Origin: Pedosphaera sp.
GTDB taxonomy: Bacteria > Verrucomicrobiota > Verrucomicrobiia > Limisphaerales > UBA9464
Assembly (NCBI GenBank): GCA_009695405.1
Contig: SIAZ01000010.1
Span: 1 to 27,317, forward strand
Direction: 5' to 3'
DNA length: 27,317 nt
The position numbers were made by a program, and so were the translations under genes. Shown here piece by piece: positions 1 through 7,523 of the stretch (the first letter of the stretch is position 1; the number at the start of each line of letters is the position of its first letter). Below the pieces are notes generated by a model. The model saw only the letters and a list, made by a program, of their open reading frames with translations, made no database searches and was not told where the DNA came from.

Positions 1-98
1 TTACCGCTCGATAACCAGTTGCGAACGACCTCGCATTTGAACGATTTATCGAACTTCCGGCGCGTTTTTGTAGGGGAGTCTTTGATGATGGATTCCAT
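1..98 (-). CDS. IS3-family transposase OrfA, N-terminal fragment
   Basis: The visible 32 residues begin MESIIKDSP and continue with RRKFDKSFKCEVVRNWLSSG. This is the typical opening of the helix-turn-helix OrfA (IS3/IS911, HTH_Tnp_1 type), where a basic R-(K/T)-(F/Y) stretch is followed by a helix and a short turn before the recognition helix. The ATG lies 10 bases after AAGAGGA (109-115 on the plus strand), a good ribosome binding site, and an in-frame stop lies just upstream, which fixes the start. The gene runs off the window, so OrfB and the DDE catalytic domain are not seen. The assignment rests on a short match, so a related HTH transposase family remains possible. Confidence 0.68.
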   Translation of the reverse strand, partial: MESIIKDSPTKTRRKFDKSFKCEVVRNWLSSG

Positions 99-146
99 GG
101 TACAGGATTCCTCTTACTCTCCGTCCGAGAAATCGAAGCAACCTCA
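1..146 (-). mobile_element. End of an IS3-family insertion sequence, cut by the window edge
   Basis: This stretch is the left (OrfA-side) end of an insertion sequence on the minus strand. It contains the start of an IS3-type OrfA with its ribosome binding site. About 50 bases separate the start codon from a possible element terminus: read on the minus strand, the element would begin with TG at 146-145, as IS3-family ends do. Immediately beyond that point a plus-strand HDOD coding frame begins, already inside its domain, so the insertion appears to have cut that gene. The exact terminus and any target duplication cannot be fixed because only one end is visible; it could lie about 10 bases either side. 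Confidence 0.68.
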
Positions 147-649
147 TGATGATAGCTACCACTGAGCCTGAGGACGATTTGGATTATGTAGCTGGACTCG
201 TTCACGATGTGGGTTGGATCGTTTCCGGATCCCTGTTTCCGGAGCATCATCAGGAGATTCTAAGACTTATCCCCCAATCAAAGGGCTCGGCTCGGTATAT
301 TGAAACAGACACTTTAGGATGCGACCATGCTCACTTGGGATCTCTCTATCTGAGAACTCAGGAACTGAGTCCGTCTTTGATTCTAGCCGTTCAAAACCAC
401 CATACTCCTGCTGGAGCCGGTGCTCGAAATCGTCTCGCGGCAGCAATCCAAATTGCAGACCATTTTACTAATTCAATCGGACTCGGCCATCTGGGCGAAG
501 GTCCTACGATGCTAAATACCGGATGGCAAGATGTCTCGGGCTGGGGCCTGCTTTTCCCTGAAGGCACCGAGATGAATCGAAACTTCGCAGTCAAAGTTCT
601 GGAACGAACAGCCGAAAATCTCCCTGGAATGGTCGATTGCCTCGTCTGA
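146..649 (+). pseudogene. HDOD-domain signalling protein, C-terminal remnant
   Basis: The 167 codons encode the second half of an HDOD domain, a non-enzymatic or weakly enzymatic HD-type module of bacterial signalling proteins. DYVAGLVHDVGWIV (about residues 13-26) is the helix carrying the HD pair. The partner histidines sit in VQNHHTP at about residues 82-88, followed by a helix like the IQIADHF metal-site helix. Intact HDOD proteins are usually at least about 270 residues; here the first helices and the N-terminal half are missing. The frame is closed upstream by stops in what appears to be an IS3-family end. The ATG at 146 or 149 lacks a clear ribosome binding site, so I call this a truncated gene, not an intact short one. 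Confidence 0.65.
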
Positions 650-714
650 TCGAGTGGCCAGTGCCTCTAGTGGAGCCCTCTGCAGATTTTCGACAAACAA
701 GGCTAGCCTAGTGC

Positions 715-1764
715 TTAATCGTCACTCGGTTCGAGCGGTGGGCGAACTCCAAATTTCTTTTTCAACGCCTCCACCTGCGCAAGGGACTTCATGCCTCCAG
801 TGCAAGTCGGATCGATCAAGGAGGCCGCCGCTGCGCAAACTCCGATAAAGAGCGACCTCTGTAATTCCCAGCCTTCATGCATTCCAAATAGCACTCCCGC
901 TGCAAAAGCATCACCGGCTCCTGCTGCACCGGCTATGGCCTTGTCCGGAACCCTAAGAGAAGGTTGCCAATGATCTTTTCCATCGCGAGTACGCGCAAAA
1001 CAACCCTCAGGAAAATGAATGACCACCAACTCCTTCACCCCCAATTGGAGAATAGCTCCAGCAGCATGCCGAAGTGAAACCGTATCGAGAACCCCTCCCT
1101 TACGAATGCGAAACCCAGTCACCATACCAGCTTCATATTCATTGATCACCGCATAATCACAGAACTTTAAAGCTGGGGTTATCACCGTCTTGAATCGATC
1201 GCCTACCTCGCTCACCACGTCTATGCTGGTCTTCAAACCAGCCGCCTGCGCCGCCGCGAGGATCTTAGCCGCTCCGGTGACTCCTACCTTGTTCACGATA
1301 TCCAGTTTATCTAGCAACAAGAGATAACCGAGATGAAAAATACGAGCCTTCGTCTTGCTGAAATCTAACTTCTTGCCATCCCAAAGTGAATTCGCGCCAC
1401 GATAATGGAAGAATGTCCGCTTACCTCTGGCCTGCACCGTCATAACGTCGGTGTAACTCGTCGCCGCATCCGCCGTCGTTTTCAGGAACTTCGTCTCAAT
1501 TTTGTGCTTGGAACAGTCATCCAAAATAGATTGTCCCAAGGCGTCTTTTCCAACCAATCCAGCTCCTGCGAGGGGAAAGGCAGCGCCTAGTTTTGCTAGA
1601 TTTACGAGGATATTGTAGGGAGATCCTCCTGTGCCTTGGTGCTGGCTTCGAATGGTGGAAAGTTGCTCAAGACTCGGATAACTATCGATGATCTTGACCT
1701 GATCAATGATCCAGTTGCCTCCAGCAAGAATGCCGGAGCGCTTGGAAACGGAATGACTCTTCAT
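715..1764 (-). CDS. PfkB-family carbohydrate kinase
   Basis: This is a 349-residue cytoplasmic sugar or nucleoside kinase of the PfkB/ribokinase family, which transfers the ATP gamma-phosphate to a sugar hydroxyl. It opens with GGNWIIDQVKIID, the usual first strand. The substrate-side signature GTGGSPYNILVNLAKLG is at residues 44-60 and the second signature GAAGAGDAF at 279-287. Asp285 is the catalytic base and the preceding glycines form the anion hole. Length is normal for the family. The substrate cannot be read from the sequence: adenosine-kinase-like and fructokinase-like members look alike at this level. It is transcribed alone, convergent with the HDOD remnant and divergent from the secreted-protein gene at 1908, with 143 bases between the two starts. 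Confidence 0.9.
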   Translation of the reverse strand: MKSHSVSKRSGILAGGNWIIDQVKIIDSYPSLEQLSTIRSQHQGTGGSPYNILVNLAKLGAAFPLAGAGLVGKDALGQSILDDCSKHKIETKFLKTTADAATSYTDVMTVQARGKRTFFHYRGANSLWDGKKLDFSKTKARIFHLGYLLLLDKLDIVNKVGVTGAAKILAAAQAAGLKTSIDVVSEVGDRFKTVITPALKFCDYAVINEYEAGMVTGFRIRKGGVLDTVSLRHAAGAILQLGVKELVVIHFPEGCFARTRDGKDHWQPSLRVPDKAIAGAAGAGDAFAAGVLFGMHEGWELQRSLFIGVCAAAASLIDPTCTGGMKSLAQVEALKKKFGVRPPLEPSDD

Positions 1765-1907
1765 CTCAATGGGCAGAAACTTAACTGTGACCGATGCTCT
1801 GTGTGCAAAAAGATTACGCTTATTGGTTCCCTATTGTCTCTAACGAATTCGTCAACAAGTGAAGACGCTCGCTTGCCTCCGCTGGAGGAGTTCCTAGAGT
1901 CAGCACT

Positions 1908-2810
1908 ATGCGCGTCCGGTTGCTTCTACCTCTTCTCTTGTGTTCCTTATTCCTCACTGCTCGTGCTCAGGTAGAGATTCAATTGGAGTTTGATCAAAGT
2001 CAGTTCCTACCCCACGAAAAGACTGAACTCATTCTTCGGATGATCAACTACACCGGTGAACCGCTCCGACTTGGTGAACAACCGGGATGGATTCGGCTCA
2101 GTGTCGAGAACATTGATGGGACAGTGGTCAATCGAATTCAGGATCTTGAGGAAACAGGTGCCTTCACCCTCAAGCCATCGGCGAGGGGAACTCTTCGCTT
2201 TAATTTAGCCCCCCTTTTTAAACTAGATCAAATCGGCAGATACAGAGTCACCACCACCGTGAGCACCGGATCTCGCAACGAACATATCGTCAGTGCCCCC
2301 GTCGAATTTGAGATTACGAGAGGAGTGATACTCTGGGAGCGTGAATTTGGATTTGCCGGTTCTCGAGGAACGCGAAGGAAATACATGATTCAGCAGGCGA
2401 ACTACCTGAATCGCCCCCACCTCTATGCCTCGGTAACCGATCCACTCGATGCATCAGCATTCCGGGTCTTTCGACTTGGAACACTTGTTTCGTTTAACCC
2501 CCCTTCCGACTTCATGCTCGACGCCACCAACCGACTGCACGTCATTCATCAAGTCGGTGCAGATGACTTTATTCATCACTGTATCGGGGCCAACGGAGAA
2601 GTGGCAATTCGCAACATTTATGCCAATCGCTCAGGTCGACCCTCACTCGGCATGAATGACGACGGAGAAGTCGCCGTCGTCCACGGTCGTCGAAAACCGA
2701 ATGCCGGAGATATTCCTTCACCGCCGTCCTCGAAAACAGTTTCTAATGCCTCAACAACTGCTTCACCCACTGTGGTACCGAATGCGAAACCCGCTAGACC
2801 CTCGCCTTAA
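1908..2810 (+). CDS. Secreted protein of unknown function
   Basis: This 300-residue protein starts with a clean signal peptide: a basic MRVR start, a leucine-rich core, and a likely cleavage after LTARA before QVEIQLEF. The next 110 residues look like a beta-sandwich, with repeated short hydrophobic strands and a phrase of the kind 'bonds/moments of a ligand-binding Ig-like fold'. The middle part has strand-rich phrases such as DATNRLHVIHQVG and GRPSLGMNDDGEVAVV, which resemble short propeller-like repeats. The last 40 residues are Pro/Ser/Thr-rich and probably unstructured. I recognise no named family. Its 3' end overlaps the start of the DUF481 gene, so the two are probably expressed together as envelope proteins. 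Confidence 0.75.
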   Translation: MRVRLLLPLLLCSLFLTARAQVEIQLEFDQSQFLPHEKTELILRMINYTGEPLRLGEQPGWIRLSVENIDGTVVNRIQDLEETGAFTLKPSARGTLRFNLAPLFKLDQIGRYRVTTTVSTGSRNEHIVSAPVEFEITRGVILWEREFGFAGSRGTRRKYMIQQANYLNRPHLYASVTDPLDASAFRVFRLGTLVSFNPPSDFMLDATNRLHVIHQVGADDFIHHCIGANGEVAIRNIYANRSGRPSLGMNDDGEVAVVHGRRKPNAGDIPSPPSSKTVSNASTTASPTVVPNAKPARPSP

Positions 2811-3834
2811 AATAGGTTTTCACGATCTCTTACTTTACCTTCTACTGACTCTCATTTGCAGTCAGAACTCTTTAGTGTCGGCTTCAACGGTGTTCTATTT
2901 GCAGAACGGCGACCGAATTACAGGGGATATTATTTCTGAGAAATCCGATAGCGTCTTGATCCGTTCACTCGCTGGAGAAATTAACATCCCCTTAAACCAA
3001 ATCGATCATCGGGAAAATTCGGTAAAGAATTTAGGTGGTTCGCCGAAACCGCCCCTTATTCAACCCATCGCAGGCACCCAAAAGCAGGCTACCAACCTAG
3101 TTGCCGCGGTTACCTTGGCTCCCCTTAAAGCACAGATCACTAACCACCTCACTCCCACTTGGTTTGCACCTCTTCTGACTAACTGGAGTGTGAGCCTTCA
3201 GATCGGTAGTGATCTCGGGTTTGGAAATTCAGATCGCCAAAGCTTTTATGCCAACGGGACTGCCCTACACCGCTGGGATCGTGTCCGTGAAGCCATCACC
3301 TACACCGCCGCTTTCGGTCAATTACAGAACGTCGAATCAGCTAATCGAATGGATGGAACCATCAAAACCGACGTAGATTTGGGATCAAGGCGCCGAATCT
3401 ACGCATTCAATTTGGCTGGGACTGGATACGATGAAGTGCGTCGATTGGACCTTCAATATCAGGAGGGAACAGGACTGGGCTACAAACTTATCCAACGTCC
3501 AAAACTAATTCTAAATACGGAAATTGGAGCTCAATTTCAGCACTTCGACTTTGCGTCAACCGGCCAAGATCGGAGTCTGATTTCAGCTCGGCTTGGTGAG
3601 GATTTAGTCTGGGAAATTAGCAAGAAACTGAAACTCCGACAATCCTTCGCTTTTATGCCAAACTTTGCAGACTTTACCGATTTTCGGGCGCATTACTCAA
3701 TGAATTTTTCTTATCCACTGCTCGATCATACTTCAATTAATCTTAACCTGATTGATGACTACGACACCAATCCTGTCCAAGGTGTCAAAAGTAACGACAT
3801 GACCGTGCAGACCACGATTGGGATCTCGTTTTAG
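2782..3834 (+). CDS. DUF481 (YdiY-like) outer-membrane protein
   Basis: From the ATG at 2782 the product is 350 residues. It has an N-terminal signal segment (LLLYLLLTLICSQNSLVSAS), then a small Sm/SH3-like domain in the phrase VFYLQNGDRITGDIISEKSD, which is common in front of DUF481. The C-terminal two thirds alternate short amphipathic strands typical of a beta barrel. The last residue is Phe, preceded by TIGIS, as in outer-membrane proteins recognised by the Bam machinery. The frame is open upstream to 2656, but only the 2782 start gives a signal peptide near the N-terminus. It overlaps the preceding gene by 29 bases, suggesting co-translation. DUF481 proteins are described as salt-induced in some bacteria; the function here is unknown. 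Confidence 0.8.
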   Translation: MRNPLDPRLKIGFHDLLLYLLLTLICSQNSLVSASTVFYLQNGDRITGDIISEKSDSVLIRSLAGEINIPLNQIDHRENSVKNLGGSPKPPLIQPIAGTQKQATNLVAAVTLAPLKAQITNHLTPTWFAPLLTNWSVSLQIGSDLGFGNSDRQSFYANGTALHRWDRVREAITYTAAFGQLQNVESANRMDGTIKTDVDLGSRRRIYAFNLAGTGYDEVRRLDLQYQEGTGLGYKLIQRPKLILNTEIGAQFQHFDFASTGQDRSLISARLGEDLVWEISKKLKLRQSFAFMPNFADFTDFRAHYSMNFSYPLLDHTSINLNLIDDYDTNPVQGVKSNDMTVQTTIGISF

Positions 3835-3852
3835 AGACCGTATCGTCCGTCG

Positions 3853-4929
3853 TTAGCTTACCAAAAGTTTCCCTTCCTGAACCGTCCAGCGAATCAAATC
3901 CCGACTAAGTTCCCGAGGCCAATTCTCTTCGGTACAGGTCATGAAAACCTGCCCCCCCGACCGAAAGGCTTGGTCTAACAAAGGCACAAAGGCAGCACGG
4001 CGGTGAGCATCTAACTCGCCCATAACGTCATCAATCAACAAAACTGGTGGCGAACCGTGTACCTCAGATAGGAATTCAGCTTGGGCCAATTTTAAAGCGA
4101 CCGCCAGAGTTCGCTTCTGGCCTTCACTGGTGTATTGCAATGCGGATCGGTCATTGACCTGAATCAGAAGATCATCCCGATGGGGACCGACCACCGTCGT
4201 CCTCACTAGGCGTTCCCGAGAACGAGAATTAGCTAAGGCTACGGCAAGATCCCCACGGAATCCCGGCTGATAGACTAAAGACATATCGTCCACGTCGCCG
4301 GCAACGCGGCGGAAAGCAAACCGAACCATCGGAGCAATCCTTGGAACTAAGAGCTTTCGTGCTTCCATCACTGCCGTCCCAGCTAGGACTAATTCCGCAG
4401 TAAACGCTTCTAATTCTGCCTCCTGTGGATTGACCTGCTTTAACAAAGCATTTCGCGACTTCAAGGACTTCGCAAACCGCAGCAACAAGACCAAATAACC
4501 TGGGACCGTTTGAGAAAGGATTAAATCCAAAAACCGACGACGCCCTTGTGATGAGCCTTTGACCAAATTTAAATCTTCAGAACAAAAAATAACTGCCCGC
4601 AAAACCCCTAAATATTCTGTCAATCGACGCACCGGGCGTTCATTGACCGAGAGCTTCCGTTCGCGAGGAGACCAATAGGCTTTGATCTCCGAGACACCTT
4701 GTCCGACCACCTGAGCTCCAACGAAATATCCCCGAGCTTCATGGCGAATCATTTGCGAACCGCCCACTCCCCGAAAGGATCGAAGAGTGGCCATCAAATA
4801 GAGGGCTTCAAGTATGTTGGTCTTTCCTTGGGCGTTATTTCCCAACAGCAAATGGCATCCGGGTGAGAACTCGACATCTAACCGAGCGTAATTCCGAAAG
4901 TCCCTCAGTTTCAGGCTAGCCACGTGCAC
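3853..4929 (-). CDS. recF: DNA replication and repair protein RecF
   Basis: This 358-residue protein is the SMC-like ATPase that, with RecO and RecR, loads RecA at gapped DNA. The Walker A motif GNNAQGKT is at residues 30-37. A GPHRDD phrase is at 248-253. The ABC signature TSEGQKRTL is at 267-275 and Walker B VLLIDDVMGELD at 296-307. The start is GTG at 4929, giving the expected (M)H-x-x-x-L-x-L-R-D-F-R-N-Y opening. Length matches the family. It is a lone gene here, convergent with the DUF481 gene (18-base gap) and divergent from thiL; the classical dnaA-dnaN-recF arrangement is not present. Confidence 0.97.
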   Translation of the reverse strand: MHVASLKLRDFRNYARLDVEFSPGCHLLLGNNAQGKTNILEALYLMATLRSFRGVGGSQMIRHEARGYFVGAQVVGQGVSEIKAYWSPRERKLSVNERPVRRLTEYLGVLRAVIFCSEDLNLVKGSSQGRRRFLDLILSQTVPGYLVLLLRFAKSLKSRNALLKQVNPQEAELEAFTAELVLAGTAVMEARKLLVPRIAPMVRFAFRRVAGDVDDMSLVYQPGFRGDLAVALANSRSRERLVRTTVVGPHRDDLLIQVNDRSALQYTSEGQKRTLAVALKLAQAEFLSEVHGSPPVLLIDDVMGELDAHRRAAFVPLLDQAFRSGGQVFMTCTEENWPRELSRDLIRWTVQEGKLLVS

Positions 4930-5096
4930 TGCCTTATTTTGGACCGTTCAACCTTAATTGTCGAACCGGTTCAGAGGATCGAAAGCATTCCCTTGAATGG
5001 AAAGCGATCTCGCCGACGCCCCCCTGCCCTGTCAACCTCTTCACCTCAAGACCCGCTGTGGGCACGCACTTCCAATCTTGCCCGCCAACTCCTTCC

Positions 5097-6032
5097 ATGA
5101 ACGAATTTGATCTCATCAGACGGCTTAAGCCGCTTCTCACCGTTACTTCATCGGTGGTGACCGGTGCCGGTGACGATTGTGCTGTGCTCGCAAATCCAGG
5201 TTCCGGACGAGAAATTCTCTTAAAAACAGACATCATCGTTGAGGACATCCACTTTACACCCACAACAGAACCGTCACGTATCGGTCGAAAAGCCCTGGCA
5301 AGAGTCATCAGCGACATCGCCGCTATGGGCGGCATTCCAACGGCCGCTGTGATAACTCTGGGATTGCCGGTGGACTTTGTGCCTGAGCGTATCGAGGCCA
5401 TTTATGCAGGAATGGCAGATCTAGCCCGTCAGTACCATATCGCTCTCGTTGGAGGGGAAACATCACGATCTCAGGGCGTTTTCTTTATCAATGTCGCTCT
5501 GACTGGTTGGGTCGAAACTGGCTGCGCCGTTCTCCGGTCTGGCGCTCAACTGGGCGATGCTCTCTTTGTCTCCGGTGAACTCGGTGGCTCTATCGAAGGG
5601 CATCATCTCGATTTCACTCCTCGGCTCGAGGAAGGACGCTGGCTCGCCCAACAAAGGACAGTCCATGCCATGATCGATCTAAGTGACGGTCTCGCGGGCG
5701 ATCTTCCCCATCTCCTCGAAGCGAGCGGAATACCGGGTGCAGAAATTCATGCTTCAGCACTGCCCTTCCGCCGCTCGGCACGCCTCCGTGCTCGCAGTGG
5801 TGATACTGCAAAACCCGCAGTCGCAGCGGCGCTCACCGATGGCGAAGACTTCGAATTACTCTTCGCAGTGGCACCGGCAAATGCCATACGCCTTCTGGAT
5901 GGATGGAAATCTCAGTTCCCAAATGTTCGAATTTCCTGCATCGGCCGTTTAACCTCCCAGCCTGGAGTCTTCTTGAGAAATGAACGCGGTTTGATGCCGG
6001 TGACCGCAAATGGATTCCAGCACTTTTCCTAA
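5097..6032 (+). CDS. thiL: Thiamine-monophosphate kinase ThiL
   Basis: ThiL phosphorylates thiamine monophosphate with ATP to give thiamine diphosphate, the last step of the pathway. The product is 311 residues from the ATG at 5097. I preferred that start to the in-frame ATG at 5058 because the family begins with a short (G/N)EF-x-LI-x-R opening, although neither start has a clear Shine-Dalgarno site. The motifs GAGDDCAV (23-30), TDIIVEDIHF (44-53) and GRKALARVISDIAAMGG (63-79) build the Mg-ATP site. A C-terminal LTDGEDFELLF phrase is also typical. It leads the plus-strand run and its stop overlaps the tsaE start by one base (TAATG). No TPP riboswitch-like element was seen upstream. Confidence 0.95.
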   Translation: MNEFDLIRRLKPLLTVTSSVVTGAGDDCAVLANPGSGREILLKTDIIVEDIHFTPTTEPSRIGRKALARVISDIAAMGGIPTAAVITLGLPVDFVPERIEAIYAGMADLARQYHIALVGGETSRSQGVFFINVALTGWVETGCAVLRSGAQLGDALFVSGELGGSIEGHHLDFTPRLEEGRWLAQQRTVHAMIDLSDGLAGDLPHLLEASGIPGAEIHASALPFRRSARLRARSGDTAKPAVAAALTDGEDFELLFAVAPANAIRLLDGWKSQFPNVRISCIGRLTSQPGVFLRNERGLMPVTANGFQHFS

Positions 6033-6460
6033 TGCCCGTCTTTTCCTCCCATTCTCCTAGTGAGACTGAAGATTTTGGACAGCGTGTGGCCCAAATAGCT
6101 CAAGCTGGCTGGATCCTCGGCCTCGAGGGGGATCTAGGTGCCGGCAAAACAGCTTTTGTTCGAGGGCTCGTTCACGGTCTCGGATCGTCCGCACAAGTCC
6201 ATTCCCCTACCTTCGCTCTCATAAATCAGTATAGCGACGGACGTCTTCCAGTGACGCATATAGACCTCTACCGACTTCATTCCTCGGCTGATCTGCAGGA
6301 AGCTGGTTTGGAAGATTCCCTCCAATGCCCAGAGATCCTTACCGTTGTCGAATGGGTATCGCGCACAAACCTTGGATCTAGACCCAATGTGTATTATCTA
6401 AACTTCCATTGGACTGGCGAAACATCCCGCGACATTGCTTATGATCTCCCTGGCCTTTGA
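6032..6460 (+). CDS. tsaE: tRNA t6A biosynthesis ATPase TsaE
   Basis: The product is 142 residues, the usual TsaE size. TsaE works with TsaB and TsaD to transfer the threonylcarbamoyl group to A37 of ANN-decoding tRNAs, and its ATP hydrolysis resets the complex. Walker A GDLGAGKT is at residues 33-40. It is followed by the conserved SPTFALINQY phrase, a typical TsaE motif, and VTHIDLYRL with the Walker-B-like Asp. Near the C-terminus VVEWVSR corresponds to the family's conserved VEW-(P/S/A)-(E/D) region. Its start overlaps the thiL stop by one base and its 3' end overlaps tsaB by 20 bases, indicating translational coupling. Confidence 0.95.
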   Translation: MPVFSSHSPSETEDFGQRVAQIAQAGWILGLEGDLGAGKTAFVRGLVHGLGSSAQVHSPTFALINQYSDGRLPVTHIDLYRLHSSADLQEAGLEDSLQCPEILTVVEWVSRTNLGSRPNVYYLNFHWTGETSRDIAYDLPGL

Positions 6461-7124
6461 CTTCACCAGCGATCGGCGATCCATCGCTATTGCTACTTCA
6501 ACGAAACTTCTAGCGGAAGTCGTCCACGCTGAGACCCGTGAAACGCCTGCTTTTGCCTTGATTGAAAAGGTTTTGACCGAAGCGAGTGTGGACAGATCCC
6601 AGGTCCAGCGATTGATCATCGCCATCGGCCCTGGGAGCTATACCGGTATCCGTATCGCTATTTCCGTTGCTCAAGGCTGGCATCTAGCAACGGGAGTAGA
6701 GGTGGTTCCTGTCGACACATTCGAAGCCCTTCGCCTCGCAGCGACTCGGGAAGCGCGTTTTCGCACGCCGTGGACTTTTGCTGTCGATGCTCAACGTAAT
6801 GAATTTGCCACCCGAACTTGGACGGGTAGTCACTGGGAAACTCCTGTAAAATTGCTCGAAGCGTCACGTCTGGTTGAGATGCTAGCCAACGGCCAAGTTC
6901 TTCTCGGTCCGGAACTAGGGCGCTGGTTCCGAGGCTTAGGCGATTCCCATACCGGAGGGGCATCGGCTGAAATGTGTGAACTTTATTCTTCTGCCCGCGA
7001 CAGCTTCAATGCCGCAGTCGGCGTTAATCCGGTTTCTCCTGAACTGCTGACCCCAATTTATCTGAGAAAAGTTGAATTTGTTAAGTCAATCCCGTCGCGA
7101 GACCTTTCCGGAATTACTGTATAG
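6441..7124 (+). CDS. tsaB: tRNA t6A biosynthesis protein TsaB
   Basis: TsaB is the scaffold partner of TsaD in t6A synthesis. I start it at the ATG at 6441 (227 residues), giving MISLAFDFTSDRRSIAIA; the TTG at 6435 two codons earlier is less likely. The ASKHA-fold first strand is followed by the hallmark GPGSYTGIRI at residues 63-72, then QGWHLATGVEVVPVDTFEAL, which are typical of TsaB. The middle Q-R-N-E segment (about residues 116-119) corresponds to the family's DA-R-(R/N)-E(V/F) region. The C-terminus ends with PIYLRKVEF, as in many TsaB proteins. The catalytic subunit TsaD and TsaC are not in this window. Confidence 0.93.
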   Translation: MISLAFDFTSDRRSIAIATSTKLLAEVVHAETRETPAFALIEKVLTEASVDRSQVQRLIIAIGPGSYTGIRIAISVAQGWHLATGVEVVPVDTFEALRLAATREARFRTPWTFAVDAQRNEFATRTWTGSHWETPVKLLEASRLVEMLANGQVLLGPELGRWFRGLGDSHTGGASAEMCELYSSARDSFNAAVGVNPVSPELLTPIYLRKVEFVKSIPSRDLSGITV

Positions 7125-7127
7125 ACT

Positions 7128-7523
7128 ATGCCTATTTTCTGGCAATGCGATCGCTGTACCGCCTGCTGCCGTTGGCCTGGGGAGGTGCGAGTTTCCGAAG
7201 AGCAAATGAATCAAATCGCCGGTCATCTAGGTATCTCAGTAAACGCATTTATCAGAGACTACACCCGACTTACTGCGCAACGAGACGGCCTCGCCCTCAC
7301 CGATCAATCAGATGGATCTTGTGTTTTTCTCGACGGGCAAAACTGCCGGATACAAACGGTTAAACCCCAACAATGCCGTGATTTTCCGAACCTTTGGGAT
7401 TTCCCTAGATTCGAAGAGGTTTGCCGAGCTAAACCTCTAAATGTTCCTGCCGACGAATGGCGCGAACGCATCAGAAATGCCACAGGGAAATCCGTTGATC
7501 CATTCGATGTCTCGCCTTCATGA
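7128..7523 (+). CDS. YkgJ-family cysteine-cluster protein
   Basis: This 131-residue cytoplasmic protein has the CxxCxxCC pattern near its start (Cys7, Cys10, Cys13, Cys14). Further cysteines lie at 65, 73, 83 and 99, in contexts such as NCRIQTVKPQQCRDFP. This is the YkgJ/UPF0153 family arrangement, proposed to bind zinc or an iron-sulfur cluster; the biochemical role is not established. It begins three bases after the tsaB stop, and its own stop overlaps the next start by four bases (ATGA), so it is part of the same transcription unit. Similar genes are often found next to unrelated housekeeping genes, so a role in t6A synthesis should not be assumed. Confidence 0.9.
   Translation: MPIFWQCDRCTACCRWPGEVRVSEEQMNQIAGHLGISVNAFIRDYTRLTAQRDGLALTDQSDGSCVFLDGQNCRIQTVKPQQCRDFPNLWDFPRFEEVCRAKPLNVPADEWRERIRNATGKSVDPFDVSPS

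Noticed and set aside
1..145. Frameshifted upstream half of the HDOD gene
   Set aside because: All three plus-strand frames give no HDOD-like sequence, whereas the minus strand gives a transposase OrfA start with a ribosome binding site. An insertion explains the loss better than a frameshift.
4930..5096. TPP riboswitch in front of thiL
   Set aside because: I found no thi-box-like sequence in the 167-base gap.
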